Part shown: positions 1 through 24,454 of the stretch, in pieces
Position numbering within the stretch: position 1 is the first letter of the stretch
Layout of the letters: every line of letters begins with the position of its first letter
From: Deinococcus metallilatus
GTDB lineage: Bacteria; Deinococcota; Deinococci; Deinococcales; Deinococcaceae
Direction: 5' to 3'
Assembly (NCBI RefSeq): GCF_004758605.1
Contig: NZ_CP038512.1
Span: 1,907,001 to 1,971,000 of the forward strand
Length of the DNA stretch: 64,000 bases
Position numbers and translations under genes: made by a program
Notes under the pieces: generated by a model
The model's database searches: none
The model's input: the letters and a program-made list of their open reading frames with translations, nothing else
Told to the model about the DNA's origin: nothing

Positions 1-1
1 C

Positions 2-91
<90 letters not shown>

Positions 92-215
92 GCGGCAATG
101 GGGCAAGGGGGCGGGCCTGCGGGCGCTCGCCCCCTTTGCCATGCCAGCGCGCAGGGCGGCAACCGTGAGGGAACCCGCAGAGGCAACCGCTGGATGCGGG
201 GCGTAGGCTCACGCT

Positions 216-998
216 ATGGCTGCCTTCCTGTCCGCCTTCAGCACGCCGGAAGCGTGGGTCGCCGTGCTGAGCCTCACCCTGCTGGAACTGGTGCTGGGCA
301 TCGACAACATCGTGTTCATCACGCTGCTGGCCGGACGGCTCCCGCGCGAGCAGCAGGCGTTCGCCCGGACCCTGGGGTTGGCGCTGGCGGTGGTCACCCG
401 GATCGCGCTGCTCGCCAGCGTGACGTGGCTGACGCGCCTGACCACGCCGGTCCTGAGCGTGTTCGGGCAGGCCCTCAGCGTGCGCGACCTCGTCCTTCTG
501 GCGGGCGGCCTGTTCCTGATGGTCAAGAGCGTGCGCGAGCTGTCCAACATGGCGCGCAATCCGCTGGGCCGCGAGGAACCGGACGCCCCGCGCGTGACGC
601 TGGCGGGCGTGATTCTCCAGATTCCGCTGCTGGACATCGTCTTCAGCCTGGACAGCGTGATCACGGCGGTCGGTGTGAGCGGCAACCTCCCGGTGATGAT
701 CGCGGCGGTCGTGCTGGCGATGGGGGTGATGATCGCCGCCAGCGGCTCCATCTCGCGCTACATGGACGCACACCCGCCGCTGAAGCTGCTGGCCGCCGCC
801 TTCCTGCTCCTGATCGGCATGACGCTGGTCGGGGAAGCCTTCGGGGTGGAAGTCCCGCGCGGCTTTATCTACTTCACGATGCTGTTCTCGGGCGTGGTGA
901 TGCTGTACACGGTGCGGGCCGCACGGACGGTGCTCCGGCAACGGCTGGAGGAAGCGGGGGTGGCGCCCCCCACACCCAGCGAGCGGGAACGGCGCTAG
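216..998 (+). CDS. TerC family integral membrane protein
   Basis: 260 aa, with about seven hydrophobic segments. The two TerC hallmark acidic motifs are visible: LGIDNIVF near residues 28-35 and FSLDSVIT near 145-152. TerC proteins sit in the inner membrane; they were first linked to tellurite resistance and are now mostly associated with metal (manganese) export. That substrate is family knowledge and is not shown here. The start is supported by a -10-like TAGGCT at 204-209, six bases before the ATG, the leaderless arrangement common in this window. It probably forms a tandem with the truncated TerC tail upstream. Confidence 0.9.
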   Translation: MAAFLSAFSTPEAWVAVLSLTLLELVLGIDNIVFITLLAGRLPREQQAFARTLGLALAVVTRIALLASVTWLTRLTTPVLSVFGQALSVRDLVLLAGGLFLMVKSVRELSNMARNPLGREEPDAPRVTLAGVILQIPLLDIVFSLDSVITAVGVSGNLPVMIAAVVLAMGVMIAASGSISRYMDAHPPLKLLAAAFLLLIGMTLVGEAFGVEVPRGFIYFTMLFSGVVMLYTVRAARTVLRQRLEEAGVAPPTPSERERR

Positions 999-1004
999 AG
1001 GCGT

Positions 1005-1757
<753 letters not shown>

Positions 1758-1804
1758 CGCGTCAGGCTAACGGGCGGCCCCGCGGGAGACTGTGGCCGCG
1801 AGCC

Positions 1805-2377
1805 TCACTGCCTCGCACGCAGTTTGGTGACGTTTCCGGCCCCGTCCGTGACCTGGATGTCCGCGTAGCTGCCGCTCGTCTCGGCGTAGAAGTCCACCCG
1901 CGTACCGGGCGTGATGTTCAGGCGGTTGCCGTCCACGCTGATCTGCGCCACCCGGCCGTTGTCGGTGGCGACGCCGGTCACGCGGATCACGTTGCCGTCG
2001 CGCTCGAAGCGGGTGACCTTGATGGCGGGCGGGACACTGTCCACCGCGACGGGCAGCACCAGCGTACTCTCGTTGCCCGCCTTGTCACGCGCCGTGATGG
2101 TGTACTCGCTGCGCGTGTCCTTGAGCTGCGTCTGGAACGCGAAATTGGCGATCTTGCGGCTGCCGGGCTTGATCGGAATGGCCTTGCCGTCCACCGTGAT
2201 CTGCGTGACGCCCTGATCGTCCAGCGCGTACCCCTGCACCGTGAAGCTGCGCGCCCGACTGACGCCGCCGCCGTCCGGGCTGGTGACCACGATGCGCGGC
2301 TTGAAGGTGTCGGTCGTGCGGGTGCAGCCGCCGAGCAGGGGCACGAGCAGGAGGAGGGCAGGGGCGGCGCGGCGCAT
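1805..2377 (-). CDS. Lipoprotein with Ig-like/PKD-type repeats, function unknown
   Basis: 190 aa. The N-terminus is a lipoprotein signal (LLLLVPLLGGC) with the acylated cysteine at residue 18, so the protein should be anchored at the cell envelope. The rest is beta-rich with two similar modules (each with a V-T-x-I-x-V-D-G-type strand, as in QGVTQITVDGKAI and GRVAQISVDGNRL), resembling bacterial Ig-like folds. The start is supported by TATACT seven bases upstream of the ATG. No enzymatic motif is visible. Confidence 0.75.
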   Translation of the reverse strand: MRRAAPALLLLVPLLGGCTRTTDTFKPRIVVTSPDGGGVSRARSFTVQGYALDDQGVTQITVDGKAIPIKPGSRKIANFAFQTQLKDTRSEYTITARDKAGNESTLVLPVAVDSVPPAIKVTRFERDGNVIRVTGVATDNGRVAQISVDGNRLNITPGTRVDFYAETSGSYADIQVTDGAGNVTKLRARQ

Positions 2378-2390
2378 GGGGAGGAGTATA

Positions 2391-2560
2391 GCTTTCAGCG
2401 GTCAGCCGTCAGCGATCAGCAGAGAGGGGTGAGGCGTTAGGGGAGCTGCTGAAAGCTCCGAAGGAGAGGGGGACTGGGACAGCCTGCACCGCGAGAGTCA
2501 GCGAGCCCCAGGATGGACTGGCGCTGCTGTCTGGCTGACCACTGACGGCTGAGAGCTTTC
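2391..2560. repeat. Dispersed TCAGCCGTCAGC-family repeat copies between the lipoprotein gene and hisZ
   Basis: Bases 2393-2420 carry a run of CAGCGGTCAGCCGTCAGC-type units and bases 2532-2560 the complementary unit (GGCTGACCACTGACGGCTGA). The two arms could pair into a large hairpin. The same units recur at about 9.4, 10.1, 20.3, 40.1, 57.4 and 57.6 kb, always between genes. Confidence 0.7.
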
Positions 2561-2599
2561 CAGGCCACACGCCCCCCGCCCCGGTGCTTTAATGCCCCC

Positions 2600-4391
<1,792 letters not shown>

Positions 4392-4426
4392 TGTCGCGCG
4401 GTCGGTCCGGCTGACCGCCCTGTCAG

Positions 4427-6782
<2,356 letters not shown>

Positions 6783-6834
6783 CACGTCCCCTGATGCTGC
6801 CACGCTGGGACCCCGGCAGGAGAGGGCTTCTCCG

Positions 6835-7113
6835 CTAGCCGCCATGCAGCAACGTGACCAGCACCTGCGTCCCCGGCTGGACAGCCTCCAGGGCAATCGG
6901 CTGGTCACCGTCATGCGTCATGACCTCGCCGCCGTAGAGAGCACGGAGCCCCTCGCCGGTGGTGACGTGCAGTTCACCGCTCAGGACGGCAATCACGACC
7001 TGCGCCTGCGGGTGCTGGTGGGGAGGCACCCCCTCCCCGGCGTCCAGATGAAAGAGGAGGCAACGGCCCCCCGCTGTTGTCGCCAGGACTTGCGGGGGCT
7101 GGGCACGCTTCAT
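6835..7113 (-). CDS. Small cupin-domain protein
   Basis: 92 aa, a single cupin barrel. Metal-ligand-type residues appear in VPPHQHPQAQVVIAVLSGELHV, followed by the second cupin motif region. Small cupins act as metal-dependent sensors or dioxygenase-like enzymes; no substrate is suggested. The ATG overlaps the globin stop codon (ATGA), so I chose this start over a longer in-frame extension. Co-location with a truncated hemoglobin and a ferredoxin suggests a redox or gas-related role. Confidence 0.8.
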   Translation of the reverse strand: MKRAQPPQVLATTAGGRCLLFHLDAGEGVPPHQHPQAQVVIAVLSGELHVTTGEGLRALYGGEVMTHDGDQPIALEAVQPGTQVLVTLLHGG

Positions 7114-7523
7114 GAAGGCTCCTGGGTGGCGTGGCGTTCCAGCGTGATCCTCATCCGCCGGGCGAGGGTCAACAGGGCTTCGGCCTCGGTCGGGTCGAGG
7201 TGTTCGCGCAAGGTTTCCTCCCAAAGCGCCAGCCAACGGTCAAAGTGCGCGGGGTCGATGCCGAGGTCGGCGTGGGCGGGGCCGGGCTGTCCCCGGTAGG
7301 CGCTCGGGCCACCCGTCACGGCCCGCCAGAAGCCCTCCAGCCGGGCGATGTGCATCGGCCAGCCTGCGCGCGGAAACGGCCCGATCTTGCGGGTGAACAC
7401 CGGGCCGAGCAGCTCGTCCCGCGTCGCCTTCGCGTAAAAGGCCCACAGCACCCGCCGCAGCGTCTCGTCCCCCAGGCGGGCGAACAGCGCGCCCTGGTGG
7501 GTGAGGGGGAGGGGCTGCGTCAT
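7110..7523 (-). CDS. Truncated hemoglobin, group III-like
   Basis: 137 aa. The pattern fits the 2-on-2 globins: LFARLGDETLRRVLWAFYAKA at the start, GPVFTRKIGPFPRAGWPMHIARLEGFWRAV in the middle with conserved Trp/His, and PAHADLGIDPAHFDRWLALW carrying the candidate proximal histidine. Group III globins bind O2 or NO in the cytoplasm, and physiological roles are poorly known. Both ends show ATGA overlaps (with the membrane protein upstream and the cupin downstream), so it is translationally coupled within one operon. Confidence 0.85.
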   Translation of the reverse strand: MTQPLPLTHQGALFARLGDETLRRVLWAFYAKATRDELLGPVFTRKIGPFPRAGWPMHIARLEGFWRAVTGGPSAYRGQPGPAHADLGIDPAHFDRWLALWEETLREHLDPTEAEALLTLARRMRITLERHATQEPS

Positions 7524-7914
7524 AGATGCGCCGCCAGGGCCAGGCCGCACAGCAGCGCGCTGGCGCCGAGGGTGACGTGGGTCAGCCAGGCGGGAGGCCG
7601 GACCTGCGCGCCCCGCCGCATGTGCCCGGACACCAGCCCGGCGATCAGGAGCAGCATCGCCAGTTCCAGGCCCAGCGCCAGGCTGAAGCCCCCGATGACT
7701 CCCAGCGCCAGCACTGTGAGCAGCAGCAAGAGCGACAGCGGACCATTCACCCGCGCGTAATAGCGGCCCACCGTGCGGCGGTGCGCGCGGCGCGTGGCCT
7801 CAGCGGGGAACAGTTCCGCAAAGGCCGGGCTGACCACGAAGGTGGTGAAGAGGTACATGCCCACCCACGCGCCGACCAGCAGCACGTTCAGGGCAGAAAC
7901 CACGGAGAGCAGCG

Positions 7915-7918
<4 letters not shown>
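7520..7918 (-). CDS. DUF4149-like four-helix membrane protein
   Basis: 132 aa with about four transmembrane segments (roughly residues 5-28, 60-80, 84-104 and 112-131). The first helix and loop (GAWVGMYLFTTFVVSPAFAELFP) match the DUF4149/TMEM205-like pattern. Function is unknown for the family. The ATG overlaps the ferredoxin stop (ATGA) and its own TGA overlaps the globin ATG. An open frame upstream to 8080 only shadows the ferredoxin gene. Confidence 0.75.
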
Positions 7919-8151
<233 letters not shown>

Positions 8152-8185
8152 GGCCGCAGTCTGCCCCGCCCCCTGCGAAAGGACC

Positions 8186-8199
8186 ATGACCTGAGTCAA
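8186..8199 (-). promoter_or_regulatory. CRP/FNR-type operator at -41.5 of the ferredoxin-globin cluster
   Basis: Read on the minus strand, the 14 bases are TTGAC-TCAG-GTCAT, one mismatch from the perfect dyad TTGAC-N4-GTCAA seen for FNR/Dnr/NnrR-type regulators. The dyad centre is 41.5 bases upstream of the ferredoxin ATG, which is also the predicted transcription start because CAGACT (8158-8163) lies six bases before it. That is the classical class II activator position. The Crp/Fnr gene at the end of the same cluster is the likely ligand (inference). Confidence 0.6.
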
Positions 8200-8253
8200 G
8201 GGGCCTGTGGCGTGCGGCTTGTCGAGAAGGCCGAAAGCTGACGGCTGCCGCAT

Positions 8254-8294
8254 TTCCCTAATGCCTCACCCCTGACCCCTGATCCCTCACCCCT
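8254..8294. repeat. CCCCTGATCCCTCACCCC-type dispersed repeat
   Basis: A run of CCTCACCCCTGACCCCTGAT units lies between the ferredoxin and mtnN starts. Related C-rich CCTAACCCCT/CCTGATCCCT units occur at about 6090, 26201 and 48029. A fragment of the TCAGCCGTCAGC family (GCTGACGGCTG) sits just upstream, near 8237. Confidence 0.5.
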
Positions 8295-8307
8295 TACACT
8301 GACGCCC

Positions 8308-9005
<698 letters not shown>

Positions 9006-9009
<4 letters not shown>

Positions 9010-9386
9010 GCAGTCCTGCCTCCGTCACCGCGACGCTGCCCGCCCCGGTGCGGTTCGTGCTGGGCCTGGGTGTGCTGACCGGCTTCGCCGCGCTCGGCAC
9101 CGCGCTGGTGACCGCCCTGCACCTCCCCTTGCCGGGGTCGGTGGTCGGGATGGGGCTGCTGTGGGCGGCGCTGTCGCTGCGCCTGGTGCGCCTCCACTGG
9201 ATCGAGGCCGCCGCCGACGGTCTGCTCGCCACCCTGGGCCTGCTCTTCGTCCCGGCCACCGTCGGCGTGGTCGATTACCTCTCGGCGGGCGCGGCCTGGG
9301 CACTCTGGCTGCTGGTGATGCTCGCCGGGCTGCTGCTGGGGGCGGGCGTGGCGGGGGTGCTGGCAGCGCGGCTGGTGCGGGAGTGA
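9006..9386 (+). CDS. lrgA: LrgA/CidA-family holin-like membrane protein
   Basis: 126 aa with four predicted membrane helices. The family signature PLPGSVVGMGLLW and the FVPATVGV segment near the third helix are present. LrgA/CidA proteins pair with LrgB/CidB; they are discussed as holin/antiholin-like factors and more recently as small-metabolite (pyruvate) transport components. Its ATG overlaps the mtnN stop (ATGA), and an LrgB homolog follows after a repeat. Confidence 0.88.
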
Positions 9387-9387
9387 G

Positions 9388-9460
9388 GAGCTATCAGCCG
9401 TCAGCTTTCAGCGAAAGCCTTTTCTGACTGACGGCTGACCACTGAGAGCTGATAGCTTTC
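9388..9460. repeat. TCAGCCGTCAGC-family palindromic repeat between lrgA and lrgB
   Basis: The arms GAGCTATCAGCCGTCAG and CTGACGGCTGACCACT...AGCTGATAGCT are inverted copies of each other around a short AT-rich centre. Its right end supplies TAGCTT, a possible -10 box six bases before the lrgB start. Confidence 0.65.
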
Positions 9461-9464
9461 CCTC

Positions 9465-10120
<656 letters not shown>

Positions 10121-10123
10121 AAA

Positions 10124-10166
10124 GCGGTCAGCTGTCAGCCATCAGCGGTCAGCCAGGAAAGGCTTT
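10124..10166. repeat. TCAGCCGTCAGC-family repeat after lrgB
   Basis: Units AGCGGTCAGCTGTCAGCCATCAGCG and GGTCAGCC follow the lrgB stop directly and stand next to the MITE-like element that begins at 10179. Confidence 0.6.
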
Positions 10167-10178
10167 CGCTGAAAGATG

Positions 10179-10332
10179 AGGACTTACGCGATTCAGAAAG
10201 AGAGAGCGTAAAGGCGTTTTAGCCCCTCCCCCCTTGCGGGGGAGGCTGGGAGGGGGGTGGACGGCGCCGCCGTCCCAGGGCAGGAAGCCCCGTTTTTCGC
10301 CGCTTGCAAAGACCGCTTTTCGCGTAAGTCCT
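10179..10332. mobile_element. MITE-like element with 12-bp terminal inverted repeats
   Basis: The 154-bp stretch begins AGGACTTACGCG (10179-10190) and ends CGCGTAAGTCCT (10321-10332), a perfect 12-bp inverted repeat. The inside carries a GCCCCTCCCCCTTGCGGGGG-like hairpin and GAGGCTGGGAGGGG, also found in the 57434-57612 and 5.8-6.1 kb copies. There is no coding capacity, so it would be non-autonomous. No clear target duplication is visible (ATG on the left, AAA on the right). Confidence 0.6.
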
Positions 10333-10343
10333 AAATTGACTGC

Positions 10344-11036
<693 letters not shown>

Positions 11037-11091
11037 GGGCCCCAGCCTACCGCGTGCCGCGCCACAGCCCACAACCTCCCACCCTCTCCCC

Positions 11092-11562
<471 letters not shown>

Positions 11563-11722
11563 GAATACCCGCAGATTACAGCATTGGAGCAACGATATTG
11601 CGTAAGCCTCCCCCACGGTGTCGCTTCCGGCAATCGCAAAGAGTGAAACTCCTGCTAGCATTGCGCCAAATCGACAAGGTCTAGGCGGCAGGCCAGGGCT
11701 GGCCGCTCAGCAGGGGTAAAGT
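11563..11722. promoter_or_regulatory. lrp-ald divergent control region with GCAA/TTGC dyads
   Basis: 160 bases, less GC-rich than the flanks. A dyad GCAA-CGATA-TTGC lies at 11589-11601. Further ATTGCG/CGCAA half-sites occur near 11630-11670 (GGCAATCGCAAAG, AGCATTGCGCC). Repeated half-sites over a divergent promoter fit Lrp-type binding (inference). The ald start is preceded by CAGGGG, a fair ribosome binding site. Confidence 0.45.
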
Positions 11723-12829
<1,107 letters not shown>

Positions 12830-12846
12830 GCGGAAGGCCAGGGGGA

Positions 12847-12874
12847 GCGGCGGGTGCGGAGGGAGGCCCGCCGC
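12847..12874 (+). terminator. GC-rich hairpin after ald
   Basis: GCGGCGGG at 12847-12854 pairs with CCCGCCGC at 12867-12874 around a 12-base loop, followed by a T-containing CTTTGTCCCTTT stretch. There is no strong U-run, so termination strength is uncertain. Confidence 0.45.
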
Positions 12875-12920
12875 CTGCCTTTGTCCCTTTGGCCCGCCTC
12901 ACGAGGCGTACCCTACCCCC

Positions 12921-14740
<1,820 letters not shown>

Positions 14741-14744
<4 letters not shown>

Positions 14745-15346
14745 GGGTCGAGAACGCCCGCATACACTTCACCGAGCGTCAGCGTCGTATCCAGGCAGGG
14801 AACAGGAATGGTTCCCCCACCCGCCAGTTCCACCTCTTCCCAGCCGCCCGCCGTTCTCTGGATGACCCGGACAAACCGCCTGGTGGCGTCCACGATCAGG
14901 TAGGTCTGGAGGCTGGGGAGGCTGGTGTAGGCCCAGAGTTTGTCGTTGCGGTCCATGTGGCCCGTTCTGGGGCTGAGGACTTCGACGAGCAGACAGGGTT
15001 CACGGGAGAAGGTGGCGTCGCGGGGCATCGGTTCGCAGGTCACGACCACATCCGGGTAGTAGTACACGCGCTTTCCGGTGGGGTTGGTGGCGTTCACCCG
15101 CATATCCGAGGTGTAGACGTGACAACCTGCCTCCCGCGCTGGGCGGAGCAGTGCCGCCCCGATATTCAGGGTGATCTCTCCATGCCCACTGCTGGCCCCC
15201 GCCTGCGCCAGCGTCGGCCCATGCAGCGGGTAGGCGTACCCATCCACGAACTCCCGCTTGATAGGACTGTCCGGCTCGGTGCGGAGGTACTCTTCTTCCG
15301 TCATTTCCTGGGCATGTTCCCAGAAGTTGGGGGCAGGGCCACTCAT
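14741..15346 (-). CDS. Uma2-family (DUF820) PD-(D/E)XK nuclease-like protein
   Basis: 201 aa. The restriction-endonuclease-like core is visible: KREFVDGYAY at the start, YYYPDVVVTC (Asp), LLVEVLSPRTG (Glu and downstream catalytic region) and MDRNDKLWAYTSLPSLQTYLIVD (Lys/Tyr motif). Uma2 proteins are widespread and multicopy in cyanobacteria and Deinococcus-Thermus, and their biological role is unknown. It is convergent with the ABC exporter with a 4-base overlap. There is no partner gene that would suggest a toxin or restriction system. Confidence 0.85.
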
Positions 15347-15415
15347 GCCTCATGGTAGCCAAACGCCCACCCCTACATTGAGGCGGGCGCGTTCGCGGCC
15401 TTATTCTTTATTCTT

Positions 15416-17020
<1,605 letters not shown>

Positions 17021-17251
17021 ATGCCGAAGAAGGAACGCAAACGCCTCCAGGTCGTTATCAGTGAGGAGCAAGACGCGCTGCTGACCCGCACCGCCTATGA
17101 ACTCTCCAGCCCCGAGCGCCTGATCAGCAAGAGCGAGGTGGTCCGCCTCGCCATCGAGAAGATCGCCCGTGAACTCGGCGAGGGCGAACATCTCGAAGAG
17201 TACCGCAATCTGCTGGAAAACGAGGACGTGGCCGACGACCAGAACGGATAG
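17021..17251 (+). CDS. Small ribbon-helix-helix-like DNA-binding protein
   Basis: 76 aa. A basic N-terminus (MPKKERKR) leads into a short beta-strand (LQVVIS) and two helices with the connecting SKSEVVRLAIEKIARELG, the pattern of CopG/Arc-type RHH proteins. The C-terminal tail is acidic. There is a good ribosome binding site, GGGAGAGGGG, just before the ATG. No toxin-like gene follows, so an antitoxin role is not supported. Its stop codon lies within the left edge of a dispersed repeat. Confidence 0.7.
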   Translation: MPKKERKRLQVVISEEQDALLTRTAYELSSPERLISKSEVVRLAIEKIARELGEGEHLEEYRNLLENEDVADDQNG

Positions 17252-17508
17252 CACCTTGCCCTGAGGCCGGAATAGCCGGGCAGGACAGCGGATGTTCTTC
17301 GTTGGCGGGAGGTGCAGGGGCGGCCCCTCTCCTGCGGACTCGTAGCGCTGCCCCGCAGAGCTTTGCAAGTCACCTGTCTTGACGCGAACGCCGGAGGCTG
17401 ACCCGCTCCTGGTCCAGCGCCGCCAGTCGGTATTTTCTTCTGCTCGCTCTGCTTCGCAACTTTGCGAGTCCGCCCGCCCCTCGCCTGCGACTCCCCTGAA
17501 GTTGGTAT
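17247..17508. repeat. Dispersed ATACC-type element, longest copy
   Basis: The left edge GATAGCACCTTGCCCTGA resembles the left edge of the 46334 copy (about 18 of 26 positions agree). The right half (CGCCGCCAGTCGGTATTTT, TGCTCGCTCTGCTTCGC and the terminal GTTGGTATGAGG) matches the 46334-46459 copy. The terminal GGTAT is the complement of the ATACC start, so ends are imperfect inverted repeats. It fills most of the 351-bp gene-free stretch 17252-17602 and starts on the stop codon of the RHH gene. Confidence 0.55.
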
Positions 17509-17522
17509 GAGGCCGCAGCCAC

Positions 17523-17567
17523 AAAGCCGGAGCGCCGCTCTCTGGGGTCGAGCGGCGCTCCGGCTTT
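17523..17567. terminator. Perfect 18-bp inverted repeat downstream of the NlpC/P60 gene
   Basis: Bases 17523-17540 (AAAGCCGGAGCGCCGCTC) are repeated exactly in inverse at 17550-17567 with a 9-base loop. It is placed to act as a terminator for the minus-strand hydrolase gene, which ends at 17603. No U-tract follows apart from a few bases inside the stem end. Confidence 0.65.
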
Positions 17568-17602
17568 GAAGCCTATACAGTGAAGCTGCCGCCCGTGCAG
17601 CG

Positions 17603-18529
<927 letters not shown>

Positions 18530-18774
18530 GAAGAGGACTCACAGGGCGCGGAAACACACGGGCGGAAGCGGCCAGGGTGCGGCAGACACAGGAGCACCAG
18601 ATGAGAGCCGCCAGAAGAAAACTGAAACAGGGGCACCGTAACATGCCCAAGTCACAGTTGCCAAGCCCCCGGGTTTCCCCCACCGGGGGAGGGCGGCCCG
18701 CTCCAGCGTCCGGCCGTGTTCCGCCAGGAGGGACGGGCGCCCCGCTTCTGGCGGTGCGGGCCTATCCTGGGCGG

Positions 18775-20070
<1,296 letters not shown>

Positions 20071-20137
20071 AGCCCGGCGCTGCCGCTTCCTGAAAGGGCC
20101 GTAAGGGACGCGCGGGGGCGGCGGCTGTTATGCTGCA

Positions 20138-20290
<153 letters not shown>

Positions 20291-20295
20291 CTTTC

Positions 20296-20343
20296 AGCGG
20301 TCAGCCGTCAGCAGGAGAAATCTTTCTGCTGACGGCTGACCGC

Positions 20344-20344
<1 letters not shown>
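20296..20344. repeat. TCAGCCGTCAGC-family repeat forming a perfect 18-bp hairpin
   Basis: AGCGGTCAGCCGTCAGCA (20296-20313) and its exact complement (20327-20344) flank a 13-base AT-rich loop. The right arm ends on the stop codon of the minus-strand transporter. It lies between two convergent genes and could serve both as a terminator. Confidence 0.75.
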
Positions 20345-22086
<1,742 letters not shown>

Positions 22087-22271
22087 GAATCTCCGCAGGG
22101 GGCGCGGCTTTCAGCGGCCCGCGCCCGGTTGCCTCGGCTGAGGGGTGGAACGGAAAGACGTGTGCCCAAGAAAGCACCAGCGCCCGGAGGGTCTGCCCCC
22201 GCCCGGCCACTGGAGCGGCCCCCACCTTACCCTTCCCGGCAGGACCGGGCACCCGGCGCACTCTTAAGGTT

Positions 22272-23339
22272 TCAGGCCGGTGCTGGGGCCGCCGCCAGCC
22301 GCGTCAGCGCCGCCGTCAGTACCGCCACCGCCCGGTCGTACTCGGAGAGCCGGAGGTGTTCGCCCGGCGTGTGGTCGAGGGCGCTGTCGCCGGGACCATA
22401 CGCGACGGTGGGCACCGGCCACGCTGACGCGACCACGTTCATGTCGCTGGTGCCAGTCTTGACCTTGAAGACGGGCGTGCCCCCCTGCTCACGGATGGCG
22501 AGCCGCAGCGCCCGGGTCAGCGCATTGTCCTTGGGGTGACGCACCGCCGTTTCCTGTCCGCTGAAGGTGAGGGTGGCGGGCAGGTCCTGAAGCAGTTCGC
22601 CCAGCCCGGCCTCGGCCGCAGCGGGAGAAAGGCGGGGCGGCAGGCGCAGGCCGAAGGTACCCTCCGCGATCTGGGCCAGGCCGTCCGTCCGGGTCGAGAT
22701 GCTCTGGATGGTGGCCTGCACCGTGTCGAAGGCCCCGTTGCCCGAGTGGCGCGCGGCCCAGGCCCGCACCCGGAACCACGCCTCCGCCAGATCGTCGGCG
22801 GCGCTGGTGCCCTCGCCCGCCGTGTGAAAGTTGGGCTTCTCGACCCGCAGGTGGGCGACCAGGCGGCCCTTATATCCCAGCGTCAGGCCTTCCCAGCCGC
22901 TCGGCTCCCCGATCAGGACGAGGTCGGGCCGGTACTGGTGCAGGGCGTGCCGCGCGCCCCGGCTGCTGGGCGCCTCCTCCTCCGTCGCGCCGACGCAGAC
23001 GAAGCGCGCGCCGGTCAGGGCCGCCCCCGGCAGGGCCGCCACCGCCGCCACGAAGGCACAGAAGCTGCCCTTGGCATCCACGCTGCCGCGCCCGTACAGC
23101 ACGTCGCCCTCGACGCGCACCGGAATATCCCCCGGAACGGTGTCGATATGCCCCAGCAGCACGACCGTCAGGGGACCGTGGCCCCGCTCCCCCACCGCGT
23201 TCCCGGCCGGGTCGATATGCGCGGCGAACCCATGCGCGCTCATCCAGTCCGTCAGGTAGGCCGCCACCTGCGCCTCCTCACCCGAGACGGACGGGATCGC
23301 CACCGCCCGGGTGACGAGTTCACGGGCGGGATCAGGCAT
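22272..23339 (-). CDS. lysK: [LysW]-lysine/ornithine hydrolase-type M20 deacetylase
   Basis: 355 aa, M20 metallopeptidase. Metal and catalytic motifs are [38 protein letters not shown] (catalytic Glu pair) and [15 protein letters not shown] near the C-terminus. Thermus and Deinococcus make lysine by the alpha-aminoadipate pathway, where LysK releases lysine from the LysW carrier; the sequence style fits LysK better than DapE or ArgE. That assignment is by resemblance. It overlaps the end of the upstream gene by 8 bases, suggesting coupling. Confidence 0.82.
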   Translation of the reverse strand: MPDPARELVTRAVAIPSVSGEEAQVAAYLTDWMSAHGFAAHIDPAGNAVGERGHGPLTVVLLGHIDTVPGDIPVRVEGDVLYGRGSVDAKGSFCAFVAAVAALPGAALTGARFVCVGATEEEAPSSRGARHALHQYRPDLVLIGEPSGWEGLTLGYKGRLVAHLRVEKPNFHTAGEGTSAADDLAEAWFRVRAWAARHSGNGAFDTVQATIQSISTRTDGLAQIAEGTFGLRLPPRLSPAAAEAGLGELLQDLPATLTFSGQETAVRHPKDNALTRALRLAIREQGGTPVFKVKTGTSDMNVVASAWPVPTVAYGPGDSALDHTPGEHLRLSEYDRAVAVLTAALTRLAAAPAPA

Positions 23340-24312
23340 GGTCGTCCCTGGACCGGTCAGCGGCCTGCCCGGCTTCCGCCACCGCCCGGGCCAGGGCCAC
23401 GAGCAGGCGGGTCACGTCCGCGAAGGCGAGCAGCGCGATGCAGCCCACGCCCCCGGCGATCAGTGTCCACAGCCCCAGCAGGGGCGTGCCCCCGAGGAAC
23501 TGGAACACGGCCAGCCCGACCGCCGCCAGCCCCAGCACCACCCCCAGCAGTTGCAGGCGGCTGACCAGACCGCTCACTGTACTGGCCCGCGCCTCCAACC
23601 CGGCCACGACGCTCTGCGCGGCGGCCGAGGCCACCCGCGCCGGGGTGGAATCTGCCGGAGACGGGGTGGCTGGGGGCTTCGGCTCGGCTTTGGTCAACAC
23701 GTTCGTCCCGCTGGCCTTCGTCCCACCGGGGGCAGCAGGCACCGGGTCCTGGGCCGGGCTGGTCTGCCCGCCGCGCACCTCGCGCACCGTTCCCGGCTTG
23801 ATCGCCTGGGGGGCGGCGGGCCGCTCTTCCTTCTGCTCCTGCCCTGGCGGCTCCTGGACCGTTGGCTCCTGGGTGGGGCCCGCCTCGGGGGACGCGCCGA
23901 GGATCACCGTGGTGGTCGTGCCGGGGGAAGGGGCCGGAGGCATGACGGGCTTGGGCACGCTGCCGAAGGTCTTGTGGCCTCCCGGGGTGGGGAGCGGCCC
24001 AGTCGGCAGATTCTTGGCCCGGGCGGTCGCGTCCCGCACCTGAGAGAAAAATGCCTGCACCTGCCCGGCGTCAAAGCCCAGCAGACTGGCCGTGAGGGCC
24101 GTCCCGGCGGGCGTTTCCACCCGCAGCAGCCCATCCGGGTCACTGTGGATGCGGGTCAGGTCCCGCAGGGTCACCCGCCGGGTGCCGTTCTGGTCCTGAT
24201 AGACCAGCATGCCCTCCAGCAGGGCGAAGAAGGCGCCCTCGCGCTCCAGCAGGGCGAGAGGTGCCGCCCCAATTCCCAGACCCCGGAGGGCCGACAGCAC
24301 GCGGTCATTCAT
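23332..24312 (-). CDS. Uncharacterised protein with Pro-rich linker and two C-terminal membrane helices
   Basis: 326 aa. The N-terminal 100 residues look like a compact globular domain ([31 protein letters not shown] resembles a PH-like strand pattern). They are followed by a long Pro/Thr/Glu-rich low-complexity linker (about 110-240) and two hydrophobic helices (about 265-285 and 290-310). The start is supported by GGTGAGGAG before the ATG. It overlaps lysK by 8 bases; no functional link is evident. Confidence 0.7.
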   Translation of the reverse strand: MNDRVLSALRGLGIGAAPLALLEREGAFFALLEGMLVYQDQNGTRRVTLRDLTRIHSDPDGLLRVETPAGTALTASLLGFDAGQVQAFFSQVRDATARAKNLPTGPLPTPGGHKTFGSVPKPVMPPAPSPGTTTTVILGASPEAGPTQEPTVQEPPGQEQKEERPAAPQAIKPGTVREVRGGQTSPAQDPVPAAPGGTKASGTNVLTKAEPKPPATPSPADSTPARVASAAAQSVVAGLEARASTVSGLVSRLQLLGVVLGLAAVGLAVFQFLGGTPLLGLWTLIAGGVGCIALLAFADVTRLLVALARAVAEAGQAADRSRDDHA

Positions 24313-24454
24313 GGCTCGATTCTCCTCACCTTGTGGGGCAGGATAGCGGGTGCGGCGCCGGGCCCGCCCCACACCGCCTGACGCCAGCCCCAAATGAAGG
24401 CCCGCCCAAGTCACGGCTCACGCTGCCCGAGTCCGGCACGCCGCACACTGGAGC

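Noticed and set aside
17021..17251. RHH protein as an antitoxin of a toxin-antitoxin pair
   Set aside because: No toxin-like frame follows or precedes; the neighbouring DNA is a dispersed repeat.
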